From assembly GCA_008933995.1 (NCBI GenBank), contig WARS01000015.1, forward strand, positions 9,802,861 to 9,866,860: DNA of 64,000 nucleotides, given 5' to 3'. This stretch comes from Datnioides undecimradiatus. Its lineage: Eukaryota; Chordata; Actinopteri; Lobotiformes; Datnioididae. Every line of letters starts with the position of its first letter. Positions within the stretch are counted from its first letter, which is position 1. Below, in pieces: positions 13,846 through 26,100 of the stretch. A program made the translations under genes and the position numbers. Under the pieces are notes generated by a model that was not told the origin of the DNA, ran no database searches, and saw only the letters and a program-made list of their open reading frames with translations.

Positions 13846-16800
13846 TTGTGCATGAGTACAGTGGTTGAGTGTTTCTCTTGCATTTATAGGACCTTTTTAT
13901 TTTTGGATGTGAGGCTGTGTGTCTCCGCTGAGCGTTTGATGTCTGACAAAGGTGTCGAGGTCAAGCACAGTCAGCTTCAATTACTACATATCCTCACAAC
14001 TGTGGGCTACAAGCCCAGTTCAACAATGTCGAATAAGAACTGCAGACCTCCTCACAGCTTTGTAATCCAGTTCCTGTTATAATCAGTGGCTACATAGATA
14101 TAAACAAAGCATCTGAACACGAAACAGACATGTAAAGTATTTATTTGTAAAATGGGAAAGCCTCCAAGGTGTGACTGATCCCTTTTCCCGGTCTCTCCTC
14201 CAGACTCTGTGAAAGACAACTCTCCTGCCACCATTTTCTCCTCTTCCTCTTCCCTTCCCACGATGACTAGAGACAAGAAAGACGAGAGACTTGTCCCTCT
14301 CTCCAAAAGCCTCTCTATCTCCATAGACAGCCGGTAGGACAGCAGTGTTACTAAAATACATTAACCAACACAGAAGTTGTTGCGTGTTGAATATGAACAA
14401 ATGTAATTTTTCATGTATTATTGGTTTTTTTTGTTTTTTTGTTTTTTTGTTAGTTTTGTAACAACCAGAGTTAATGTAATTGATCTGGCTCACAGTGAAC
14501 TTTTGTATCTCAAACTTTGGAAGGAAACACTGAATATTAGAAACAATAGATCTTGAATATTGGCTCAAAATATCAGACAAACTTGAGTCTCCAAATACTG
14601 GGATCTGTTTATAAAATAATTAAATGCAAACACTTACATGATCTTACAAAAGGTTCCATGTTCAGTTATTTTGTTTCTTCACAGACGGCTGAGTGATGCA
14701 GCAGGGGTAGACAGTGAGTGCAGTGTGACAGCCTGCACCAGCAGCTCATTGTCTGATGAGGGAACGCCAGTCACAGCGACACCCCCATCAAACGAACCAC
14801 CAATCACCACACAGGGTAAGAGAGACAAGTATACATCATAATCTGTCACACCTACACACATTTTACTTAGAGAGCTAGTGTAGAGTGGATTGAGTTTTCC
14901 TCTCCTGCAGATGCTGTTGATGGTTCTCTCCTGAGCGACCTGTCAGCTGACCTGCTGGGACTTGACGTGGAGTCATGGAGTCTGGCAGTCAGCCCAGAGT
15001 TTTGCAGGCAACACGACAGACGCACCGTGAAACGACAGGATGTTATTTATGGTGGGACAACTCGTGTCATGGTACATTTTATATGAGCACCGTGCACCAT
15101 GCTTAGTGTGTCCGTGATTACAAAGCAGATCTTGTTGCCAAAGGATCACACTTTTTCAAAGTGGAAAAAGATTATGTCGATCAGAGATGTAGACTTGGCT
15201 TAAGATTTGATCTTAATGACTGTGCATGCGTGTGTGCACAAATTGCAAAGTTGGAAGCATTAGTTTGAGAGAGTATTCTCATTGTCCTTAGAGGTTTATT
15301 TGTACGAGATTATTTCAGCCATATGCACCTCAACATAATCCACTCTCACTGGCTCCATGTAGAACTGATGCAGACAGAGCTGCACCACATCCAAACCCTG
15401 ACGGTCATGTCGGAGGTGTTCAGGAGAGGCATGCTGGAGGAGCTGCAGCTTGATTTGGACTGTGTGGCCCGGATCTTCCCCTGCTTGGACCCCCTACTGC
15501 TCTTTCACAGAAACCTCTTTGGAGCGCTCCAGGAACGCCGACAGGCCGGAACCCAGCCTGAGAACCCTCGAAATTACCTCATCCGTCAGATCGGAGATGT
15601 CCTGCTACAGCAGGTAAGTGAAGATGTATTTGTGCCTCTAAAGACCTACAAACAATGCAATACATGTCTTCAGTTTGTGTTTTAAGGCCTTATTATCAGT
15701 TTTCAGATGAAAATGCTGAGAAGATGAAGCAATTGTACGGAGAGTTCTGCAGCCATCATACTGAGGCCGTCAATGTCTTCAAAGAGCTGCAGCAACAAAA
15801 CAAAAAGCTCCAAAACTTTGTCAAAGTAAGCTCCACCAACCAAAACCAGTCATAAAAAAATAAGCTGTTATGCTAAAAAGTATTGATTAAAGAGGCCCTC
15901 ATTTTGGTGTTCTCAGCAACAGAGCAATAACTCTCTGGTCAGGCGGAGAGAGGTGCCTGAGTTCATCCTGCTGGTCACTCAGCGCATCACCAAGTACCCA
16001 GTGCTGCTGGAGAGGATCTTACAGTACACTCAGGGTAAATCACCGTGTCCTACATGAAACCATGAATATATGCAACTCTTAACTCTGTTCCATGTTTTAT
16101 TGAGGCAATGAACCACATGACACGGGAAGGGACATTTTTTTATATTCTCACAAACCAAAATGAGTCTAAAATTTAGAATATTGCCTAAATATTTGCTGAA
16201 GCATTGTATGTTTCAGGTCAGACGATGATGTGAAATGTTTTACTAGGCAACTTGATTCTATATTGACTACAAATAAATAGCCAATAGCCAAAAACAGGAG
16301 GCCTATATCTGTATCAGATAACTCTGCAGGCAGTGAACTGATTTGTTCTAAACTCTTCTGCTTCTTCTTTGTGTGGAATATTTTAAGACTACGTTTCAGT
16401 GTTGTTTAAATGGAAAACAATATTTTGTTGAGGAACATGGTCTGTTACCTCTTTGCCTGCACAGAGGGAAGCCAGGAACACTCTGATGTGTCTAGTGCCC
16501 TGGCTCAGATCCGCGACGTCATCGCCGCAGTGGATCTGACTGTGAGTAAGTATGAGAAGTGTCAGGAGCTTCAGGAAGTCCTGGCTCGTCTGGAGAACAA
16601 GAGCTTTGCCAAACTAAAGAATGGCAAAGTGTTTCGCAAACAGGACCTGCATAGCAAACACAGAGATCTGCAGCATAAAGGGCTGGTCTACTGGAAGACT
16701 GCTACGGGACGTCTAAAAGGTGTGTGTGAGACCATCTCATACAGGATCATCATAGGATATTTTGAGGTCAGCAGACAACCAGTCTATATGTATTTCTTTA

Positions 16801-19800
16801 CTTCTGTTTTTCAGATACTTTGGCTCTGCTGCTCACAGACGTTCTGGTTTTCCTACAAGAGAAAGACCAGCGCTTTATATTTGCTGCTGTGGTAAGCCTG
16901 GACCTGCTGAACACTTTGACCATCTTGTTCAGTGGTCTGTCCATTTCTCTCTACCCTTTAACTAATCTGCATGGGTTTTATCTGCTTTTTCAGGACCAGA
17001 AGCCTCCTGTAATTCCTCTGCAGAAGCTCATTGTTAGGGAAGTAGCCAATGAGGAGAGAGGGATGTTCCTTATTTCCGCCTCCTCAGTGGGACCAGAGAT
17101 GTATGAAGTTCACACCACATCCAGAGATGAGAGGAATGCATGGATGAGACACATACGACAAGCTGTAGAGAGGTGTGTGTGTATGTGTGCAGAGGTTCAT
17201 CTTGGGATCTGTGTGCATGTGTGTGTGTGTGTGCCTGGTTAATGGGTGCATATGTGTGTGTTACTCATTATCTAACCTACTGGTCTACCTGGCAGTTGTC
17301 CTGAGGAAGAGGAGGAGGAAGAGCGAAGTGCTGAGTCAGAGGAGGCCAGGCGAACAGCAGAGGTGAGAGTTCAGAAGATCACCAAGTTCCAAGGTAAGAA
17401 AACATTTTCGTGCCTGTGGGCGTATTTTATCTGCTGATCGTCATCATTGTTTGATCAAAACAAGAAGTCCTAATTTTTGTGTCCTTTTGAGTAGAGACAC
17501 TGTTGGGTCAGGACCAGCGAATCTGCAACAACCTGGAGGAGAAATTACAGCTTTACGCAGAGCTCACAGACTTAACCCTCCGCTCGCCAGAACCTGTACC
17601 ACATCGCCATCTGCTGGTACAAGCAGATACTGACAGTGAGACGCCACGACAGGCCTCCTCACTACTCACAGCTGCACTCAGAGAAGGTAAACCACCAAAT
17701 GTGGCGGTCTTCATGATCAGCCTGAACAGAACACACATCAGAGCACAAAAATGTTACACAAGCCTAATTATGTCTAGTCATTATGATTTGTGAATAACCT
17801 ACATGAAAATGTAACATGAATGCACTGGCTGACTTTTATCACTTTGTCTTGCAGTTTTACGCTTCCAGCTTCCAGTGACATTTCAATCAAATAATACAAT
17901 CATTTAGTTTATTTGATCATTTTATTAGGGTTTTCCTGTCATAACAAAGCCAAATGGTTTTGGTTTTTGACAGCTTGCACTTTTATCATTCTCATTTGTA
18001 AATTGAGTTTGGTGGTTTCTTTGCTCAGCTCAGCCGGTTCTCACCCTAAACAGCCAAAAGAAGAGTAAACTCTCGTAGTTTGCAGTACTTTGAAGCGAGA
18101 TGCGGCTTTGCAAACCACATCAGTACTGCATTGTTATATTTACTTTAATTACATTTGTGTAATAAACATACAAACTTCAATATGTCATCGAAATATTTTT
18201 TTGAAGATGGCAGTCTGCGTGCAATATTATAAGAAAGGTGTAATGCCATACTGTAGGTTTCTGCTGTTTTCATGTTAGGAAAACATGCTTTTACTTTACT
18301 TACTTTCATTTTGACAGATATTTGTTTCCTCTGCAGCAGAGAACCTGATCACTATCCTGCAGGCACGCGATGGCATCTCTGTAGAAAGTCAAAGCTCTCC
18401 TGTCCGAGGGCCAGAGGGCTGCAGCTACAACAGCCACGGCAGCAGCATCCAGGAGTCTCCCTCTGAGCGTGAGTCACAGAATTCAGTCATTTTGTGATGT
18501 TTGTCATCATGTTGATGTTGTTGCGGACATCCGACTTGATGTGGGTGAAGCCCATTGCCTAATTAGTGCAGACAGTGACATTCACTTTGGCCTTTCTTTT
18601 CTTCTTGTTGCTACAGCGGATTATCTGAGCACACTCAGTATGAGCTCCACCTCTCTTGGATCAGACAGTGAGCTGATGGACAGTGTGTTGTGGAGCTCTG
18701 CTGTCGAGCTGAAAAGAGGAGACACCAAAGGGACGCTCTTAAAGGTTCCACCACTGTAGTTGCCCCTGTTTGTTCATATAATAAATATGCATGACTGCAT
18801 TACCCTTCTAATAACACGGTTTTCTGTAGGTGGCAGAGAGCGTCCAGAGTCTGACTCAGCTTCTCTATAGTCTGCAGGTGAGAAGAGATGCAAGTTTCAG
18901 TATCTTTGGCTGAATGCACAAGTGAATATTGGCTCACAGGAAAGGATCAAAGCTGAAAACATGGTATTTTGTGTGTAAATATAAATTCATAATAAATATG
19001 ACCATGTGACTTGGCTTTGTTTCTAATAGATGCTGCCATTTCGGATCCCATGTAAAATTAGTTGATTCTCGTGTTGAATCTTTTGTCTTTTCTCTGTTTT
19101 TACATCATTTTAAATGTATTAAAGAACAACATACTCAACTATGTTTTATCTCAATTGCAAATACATAATACATCTAGAAAATTTGTGTTTTAGTCCACTA
19201 AATTCCCATTTTTAAATTCTTTATTTATAACTTTATAAGTAGTTTTTAAGGGATTTGAAATGATTCAGTTACAATAGGCAGGAAGATGATTGATCAACAT
19301 CTACCCCAGCTCTCAATTGACAATGGTTATGTTATATAGGCAGTAACTTAGGTATGGTCAAGACTCCTCTTTGTGTCGGCAGGCTGCCGTCACCCTCCAG
19401 GACAGCTGCCGTGAAGTCCAGAAACTCCTTCTCCAGGAGGGAGAGAGACCTCAGCTCCGAACCCTCACCTGCCTCCAAAACAGTCAGGTATCAGTTACAC
19501 AATATTCATGTTAAAATAAATATCTTTACTATGAGGGCCCAAACAAGTGTTGCCTTGTTTTGAAATAATGACATATGAAAACAATAAACTAGTGTCTGTT
19601 GTTGTCCAGGAGCAGGAGAAACAGAGGGGAATCGATAAGAAGAAAGAGGAAGTAGAAAAGAAAGGTTTAGAGAGGAAGAAAGAAGAAGTGGATGAGGTGC
19701 AGAAACTCCATGTGAAGCTGAAACAGGAGCAGCAGCGCTGGGACAAAGAGTGTCTGGTCAGAGAGAAACAACAGGTAAGCCATATGTTGATATTTTAAGT

Positions 19801-22047
19801 TACATGTTTTTTGTCTAATTTCATTGGACTTCCTATCTCCCTCTGTTCTCAGGGCTTGGCCGTTTGGGCCTGCACAAAAAATTGTTGTGGTTGAGGCCTC
19901 GCCCAAAACTTTTTGTTTGTGCCAGTTTCTGATCATACCAAATTAACATCAAAGCTGCCGAATTCAATGTCAGCAAAAGCTATGACCTCTGAATTCACCA
20001 ATCCCACATCAGATATTTTTTGAGTCGAGATATCAAAAGTACTTAATGTGCAGTAAAATTCAGATATGATATTGTGGTGAAATGTTGCGACTTCCTTTTT
20101 CCTTTGACCACAGGTGGGACTTTCTGTCTGAACATAAAACTAACCAGTTTTGAAGCAAATGCAAAATATGTACTGTTTCATTTATTCATTAAATCATCTG
20201 TTAGCCACGTAGCTTGTCAAGGCTTCTGTTGGTGCGTAAATTTGAGTCTCCTCTCATTTAATGTCAGTCTAAAATTGTCATTTAGAAAGCAGCTTTGAAA
20301 TTGAAAATTGAATTGAATTTGCTAATTGGTATTACTATAACAAGTATAAAAAGTCTTATAGTGAGTATTTGAGTATTTTTGTTTAGGTTTTTATTGTGCA
20401 GATGATATTTTACTAACGTGACTCACGTGACGGCGCAACATCTAAACACAAGGGGGGGGGGGGAGCAAAGAGTGCCTGCTCTGCGCTGACACAGGAGCGG
20501 CGAGTCCGACGACCTGGCTGTTTCCTCTTTGCCGAAACCGCACCATTGCAAACAAGAGCGGAACTTAAAGTAAAGAATCGATCTCACCAGGCTAGTATCG
20601 ATCCGATTCCGATACCGACTTGGTATCGATCCCATCGATATTTGGATCGATCTGCCCACCACTAGTAGACAGCTGCTGATAATAAGTGGCTGCACTTTCT
20701 GACGTAAAACTACTTTGTGTTGTCAGAGTGAGCAGGAGAGTGCGCTGGAGCAGCGAGAGCAGCAGTGTCTCCTGGAGGCCGAGCGTCTGCGTTGCGAGCG
20801 TGAGGAGCTGGAGGCGCAGCTGCTGGAGTATCAGCAAAATCTGGACCGACTAAGGGAGGGCCAGATGAGTGTGGAGAGGGAGAAGGAGAAGCTTGAAGCC
20901 CAGCAGAGGCTACTGCAGAGCTGGAGACACAACCGCCAGAGCAGCCTGCCTGTTACAATACCACTGGATGGATACAAGGTAAGAAAGACCAGGGTGGAGG
21001 GATGGAAGGGATGGTGAAGGTACAGTAATGAAGAAAAGAAGGAGGAATGATGTAAGACTCACCTCTGCTTCTTTCTGGTGTGTTCAATGTCCCAGGTGTC
21101 CAGCCACAGCCGCTCAGGCAGTCTGGATGGTAACTGCGCAGTATATGAGAACGAGGCAGCTTTCCTCGCCTCCCTCCAGCAGAACCACCTCCACCAGCCG
21201 ACCAACAACCAGCACCAACGCCTGCACTCTGCACCGAGGAAGAACAATGACGGCCCTTTGCACAGCTCTGGCTACACTGCCAATCTCGGCCTCAGTGCAA
21301 GCCTCTACAACAGCCTCAACACCCTGCTGAGTCAGGCACACAGCAAACAGCCTCCTGATGGTCTCACATACCCAAACTACAGCAACAACCATGGCTGCAG
21401 CCGGCCTCTCAGTGACTCCATCCACCCCTTCAGTAGCAGGGCGACTGCACAGCCAACAAGGACCAACAACAGTAAGTGTACTCAAATTCCATGTTTATTG
21501 TAATAGACTGCAAATACATGCAGACATTTCTCAACCCCACAAACTATGCTTCTACTAATAATAATGATAAATAAACTCTTTTGTATAGCACATTTCATGC
21601 AAGAAATGCTGCTCAAAGTGTTTTTCAACACAGACATTTCATGCACCAAGGGCTTCATATGAAACGGACATAAAATAAAAATAAAATCAGTGACCATTAA
21701 AAAGTAATGAGGTCAGCTTGAAATGAAGGCATGAATCAGATTTCCAGCATCTGTTGGATTTATAAATGATGATACTTCAGCTATGTTTCTAAGGAGCATA
21801 TTATTTATTTTCTGGTTTCAGTTCAGTTTTACAGTTTTCTTTTGTTCTTGTTCAAGCTGACGTCAGCCCGCACTTGGACAGGCGATCCATGGGTCCCTGG
21901 AGGTCAGATGTTACAAGTCACAGACTGTATGAGGACAGCTACTCCTCATCCCCCTCGCTTGTGCCCCTCCTTCCCCCGCAGGCTTACCTCTCCCTTGAAA
22001 GACAGAACAGGGAAGAGGCAGGCGAGGAGAACATTGTTTATCTCTGA
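1383..22047 (+). CDS. arhgef28: Rho guanine nucleotide exchange factor 28 (p190RhoGEF / RGNEF), 31 coding exons
   Basis: A RhoA-directed exchange factor acting at focal adhesions and the cytoskeleton. Exons, all phase-consistent: 1383-1467, 6398-6519, 6607-6989, 7712-7886, 8129-8240, 8479-8559, 9398-9440, 10429-10518, 11114-11237, 11939-12083, 12319-12374, 13522-13579, 14204-14333, 14685-14815, 14911-15051, 15363-15613, 15700-15825, 15917-16034, 16465-16719, 16815-16891, 16994-17172, 17296-17393, 17495-17686, 18337-18468, 18617-18744, 18830-18877, 19383-19487, 19610-19774, 20727-20978, 21096-21471, 21857-22047. They total 4569 nt, 1522 aa. Order: C1 (about 424-470), DH (about 620-815), PH (about 850-960), coiled coil (about 1196-1325). 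ARHGEF28 rather than ARHGEF2, ARHGEF18 or AKAP13 is shown by [11 protein letters not shown], by [11 protein letters not shown], and by the C-terminal ENIVYL. Human ARHGEF28 is longer at the N terminus, so this start gives a short form. Confidence 0.95.
6331..6372 (+). repeat. (CT)n tract at arhgef28 intron 1 acceptor
   Basis: About 42 bases of nearly pure CT repeat end 25 bases before the acceptor of the exon that starts at 6398. It probably serves as the polypyrimidine tract of that 3' splice site. Confidence 0.8.
8479..8559 (+). other. arhgef28: arhgef28 81-nt candidate cassette exon
   Basis: The exon has acceptor GTGTAG and donor GTAAGT, is exactly 27 codons long, and enters and leaves in phase 1. 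It encodes a Ser/Leu-rich peptide with the core [11 protein letters not shown]. Skipping it joins the flanking exons in frame as [12 protein letters not shown], which looks more like the remembered human sequence (EEQKAYNLSE) than the inclusion form does. I infer that it is alternatively spliced. The Ser-rich basic peptide would be a plausible kinase target. Confidence 0.7.
11939..12374 (+). other. arhgef28: arhgef28 C1 (zinc-finger) domain exons
   Basis: Two exons (11939-12083, 12319-12374) encode a C1 fold. The spacing is His-X12-Cys-X2-Cys (H..CVAC), then CSNC, then LNVHKNC and a last Cys in VAACGK. All zinc ligands of a typical C1 are present. Atypical C1 domains of the Lbc RhoGEF group bind membranes or protein partners more than diacylglycerol. 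That functional point comes from the family, not from this sequence. Confidence 0.9.
13800..13844. repeat. (GT)n microsatellite
   Basis: About 22 perfect GT units lie in the arhgef28 intron between the exons ending 13579 and starting 14204. Confidence 0.97.
14911..17172 (+). other. arhgef28: arhgef28 DH-PH catalytic core exons
   Basis: These exons encode the tandem exchange module. The DH part begins near [17 protein letters not shown], continues through the conserved [18 protein letters not shown] helix, and ends near [10 protein letters not shown]. The PH part runs from [21 protein letters not shown] to the closing helix [14 protein letters not shown], and includes [15 protein letters not shown]. 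The Lbc-family DH domain loads GTP onto Rho, and the PH domain contacts active RhoA and membranes. No catalytic-core residue looks missing by eye. Confidence 0.95.
19383..20978 (+). other. arhgef28: arhgef28 C-terminal coiled-coil exons
   Basis: Three exons (19383-19487, 19610-19774, 20727-20978) encode long Glu/Lys/Gln-rich helix such as [18 protein letters not shown] and [17 protein letters not shown]. They match the C-terminal coiled coil of the ARHGEF28/AKAP13/ARHGEF18 group, which is used for dimerisation and partner binding. The intron between the second and third exon carries a DNA-transposon fragment. Confidence 0.9.
20400..20672. mobile_element. hAT-like non-autonomous DNA transposon fragment
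   Basis: Inside an arhgef28 intron, about 270 bases differ sharply in composition from their surroundings: GC-richer, with a 14-base G run. The right end is dense in ATCGAT palindromes, and the segment finishes in GCCCACCACTAG. Read on the minus strand this gives CTAGTGGTGGGC, which resembles the CAGTGGTGGGC termini common on vertebrate hAT elements. I see no transposase and could not find the opposite terminus with certainty. The family call is by resemblance only. Confidence 0.5.
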
Positions 22048-23167
22048 GAGTGGTAAGAAAAAGAAAAGGAGCAATGAAAGCTGCCTGATATATAACTGGA
22101 CCGACAATAATATATCTGTCGCTTATATGTGTTTGTGTATGTGTGCATTTGCACCTATGTAAATGTGATGGATATAATTTGATTCTAAAAAAACAATATT
22201 CATATAAGGGAACGGTTGCAACGAGAAAGTATACACAGTGTATGTGCCTTTATCAGTGTATGTGCTGGCCATTAATCAGTCTCCTACGTTTTGAAACCAT
22301 TGTGCCTTTTTGCAAACGAATTCTTTGTAAAACAGCTTTTATACTTTCACTCCCCTTGTTTTTACGTTAACTATGATTCTTTTCAGTTGCACTTGTTTGA
22401 TGGCAGAGGTATCTTTGAGCCCCAAACACTGGGACCTAAAGTGCCAGGAAATCAGGACAAAAGTTTTGCTGTTATCATCTATATTCCTATCAGCACTTAC
22501 AAGAAAAATGAAAATATTTGAGAAGCCAGTTTCGCCCTTCCCTAAACAATGTATAGAGTGCTTTTATTTCTCCATGTGATCTTTAATAATATTTAAAAGG
22601 GTTTGCAAGCATCTAAAAGAGATAGACTTATACTGATATTACTGTATAAATATTAAATATATGTATAGTTTTATGGAAAGGCTATCTATGCACACTATGA
22701 TGGGAGAGGAACTTATATTCTTGTTATTTTTCTCACTTAAGTGCCAAAAATCTTGCTATCTGATACTGTAATCTGATTTCTGTAAAGAATGGATGTATGT
22801 TTTCTGTTCACCTCCTTTTCTGATAATTTATTATGTGTAATTTGCTTCATGCACTGTCGACATTAATGATGTTTTGTTTGATATGTGTTTTCCTGTAATC
22901 TCTGTAATATTAATTGTGATGTGCCATATTAATATTGTGCTGTATATAAAAATGACTGTGGCAAGCATCTGTCTTTTGTAGTGTATTTCACCAGATGTCA
23001 CTCGGATGCCTCTCGTGGGTGCAGATGTTCCATTATTACGCAATGCTTTCACAATGCTTTTGCATGAATTGTGTGCTGGCGACAGTAACCAATGACTCAT
23101 GCGACTTTCAGTTAGTGTGTGCAGTGAGTGGCTAGTATTTCACTTTAGTTTTAATGCGATCAAGAGG
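22048..23167 (+). other. arhgef28 3' UTR and spacer before the cytokine receptor gene
   Basis: AT-rich sequence with no credible coding exon. It begins as arhgef28 3' untranslated region. A variant polyadenylation hexamer ATTAAA lies at 22652-22657. The right-hand few hundred bases should contain the promoter and 5' UTR of the receptor gene starting at 23168, but no TATA box stands out. Confidence 0.6.
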
Positions 23168-26100
23168 ATGCATCATCTCCGAATGTACTTGATTAATCTG
23201 CTCGGATTGTGTCTAATACTTTCTGAGGGTCACAGAGGATTCTGCTCGGTTGCCAGTGAGTCATTTCCCATTTTTCAAATTCTTGAAATATGTCCTATAA
23301 GTTTGTCTATGTTGATTTACATTGTGTTGCAGTTTGGCAGCCACCAGGGCCGATCATTAGTCACTTGCAGGCTATCAGTGCGAAGCAAAGCCTCAGGGTA
23401 AGCTGGCTTGCTAACCACAGTGGCATGCTGGGTGATATTTATGAGATCCAGGTTGGCCGCACTGAAAATCACACAGTCATATACAATGTGAGTACTGAGA
23501 CACATGTTGGGTGGATTTCATGCTGTTTAAAAAGGCTCTATGTCGTTTCATCCCATTGCATTAATTATTCCTCTTTTAACAGCATATATTGTAGTGATGT
23601 TTCGGATGACCAACGAACGAACTTGTCGCTTCATGTCCCTGTTTTTGCTCCTCTAGAGAAATGTGAGCTTACTTTCCGTAGATTCAGGCGAATACACGTG
23701 GACGTGGACCTCTGATCTGCCCCTGGAGTGTGCTGACCACTCAGTCAGGATACGACATTTCTACAACCAGTCTTTCCCGAGTCTGTGGAGCAACTGGACG
23801 ACCAACCATGGTAAGATGATGGCACTTAATGCTGGTTCTCCATTACCTGTATACATGAGTAAAACTAAAGCAAATACAGCGATTGCAGCTCACTTTCTTG
23901 TGTGCACTGTGTCACTGATAAGATTGTGGCATATAACAATTTCTGTTCCCCACACACACACACACACACCATTTCCTCTTCCCCCTCTTCTCCTTCACTA
24001 ATCTTTTTATCAGTGTTTTCTCAACTGTTGCAGTGCCTGCTGCAGTGGACATCATACTCAAATAATAGCATAACAACAACCATGTTTGTGCATACAGCTG
24101 GCTAGATCCTCATTAGACTCTGCTGTTACTCCACTCTGTGACCTGTAGGAGCCCAGGCAAAGGATAAGACCGAGATGTTCCCACAACATAGGGTGCTGAG
24201 AGTGGGCAGCCGTGCCATGTTCTGCTGTGTTCCCCCAAAAGGAGTCAGTGTTACCAGCATTGCTTTCAATGACAACAAGTACCCTCTTATCAGCATTGGA
24301 GCCGGAGTGAAGGCTATCACTGTGGACAAACTGACTATCCCAGCGAGACCCATTAAAGTTCTTTCACTCAGCTGCAATGAAGCGTCAGGCAAAAAGACAC
24401 ATGTTTGGAACTACATCAGCTGTAAGTCTATTTTTATTGGCAAACTTTTAATATAAAGATTTTACATATGCGTGTGTGTGTTTTGACATGTATGTATTAC
24501 TCATGTTGTGGGGGACAGCAGTCTATTGCGGAGACTTGGCTTACTTTTGAGGACAAAACACATTTTGTTGTTGTTGGTTTCGGTTAGGATTAGGTAGTGA
24601 ATACCATTAGGGTTATCGCAACTGTTTAGAAAATTAATATAAATCTATGGAATGCTCCCAAAAGTGATATAAGCAGCAGTGTGTGTGTGGGTGTGTGTGT
24701 GTGTCTGTGGCCTCTAGTTCCTCCCCAGAAGCCCAGAAACCTCAGCTGTGAGACCTCAGACATGAAAATGGTCACTTGCTCCTGGGATTCAAGCCAAAAA
24801 TACCCGCATGATCGCAACAAGCAAACACAAACTCTCTACATAGAGTAAGCACACATTAACCACACATTCAGCCAGTCAAGCTTCCAAGGCTGTGTTGTGG
24901 AAATGCTGGTCTATTATGCACAGTGTCTTTGCTCTTTGATACTGCCATGTGTACAAACTTACTTTTTTCTTGTCACATGTTGGGACTCAGCTTGGCCCTG
25001 ATAGAACAACACATTTTATGTTAGTCCTTAATGAATTTTTATAGTAAATAAATTGTCATTATCCTCAGGCTCAGATGAGATTTCTTTGATATTTGATTTT
25101 ATTAATAACAAGTATACATATTCAGTTTGACCTATCTCTAACCTAACAGGGTTACAGGAAAGGAAAGGTTATTTGTTCTTTCAAAACAGATTATCACTGA
25201 ATGTCCCTTCTTTGTTGTTAAAAACAAAGAAACTCAGATCAGGATCCCATCATGTGTGAGCAGTTGCTGTGTACTTTCCCTGCGGTCCCACAGCTGGAAG
25301 AGTACAACATCAGAGTGGTGGTGAAGAACCAGTTGGGAGAGGAGACAGAGAGCCACAGCTTCAACATCTCTGACCGAGGTCAGAGTTCATACAAACATTG
25401 AAACAGGATATGGAACACACAGTATATAGTGTTGCTATACATTTTCATACTGTCTTTGAAAGCACTAAGACTGGCATCAAACATGAATTTGATATGGCTG
25501 TAGATATGCATTTGTGATAATGCCATGTGTATATGTGGATTTCATGTGTGTGTTGCTGTTAGTGTTTCCTGTTGTGGAGTGGGACAGAGTGAGCCCTGGG
25601 GTGACAGGAACCACTCTGTCCTGGATCATTATGGGGAACTTGACTCAGGATCTAGACTGTCAGGTTGCTGCAGTACAGGGTGGCATCACAGAGGTGAGCT
25701 TAATCCAGTTTATCTAACCTCATTCATACTACAGAACTAATAATTGGGCACATTTTTGTTTTTACTGAACATCTGTGTGTTTGTAACAGCTCAAGTGTAA
25801 TAGTGGGAGAGGGCTGTGCCAAGTCAAACTGGAACATCTGCTTCCCAATACCCGCTACTCTACCAGGGCACGCTGCTCTGTCAATGGCAGGCGCTGGGGA
25901 AAATGGACAAAGCCCATATCCTTCACAACCTGTGAGTATTACCAGAATACTATAGTGGTAGTGGTAGTGCCACTAGTGGTAGTGCCACAGTGTTACAGCA
26001 AGTATACTGGCTGCCTGTGGTGGCTTAAACAACTTACCTTACTTTGCTTTCCTCAGATCCTTTGGTGACAGTGGATGTGTGGAGAAAAATAAAGCAGCTG

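Noticed and set aside
14083-14580. 165-codon open frame on minus
   Set aside because: Antisense to a verified arhgef28 exon. It is Lys-rich low complexity with no domain, so a shadow frame.
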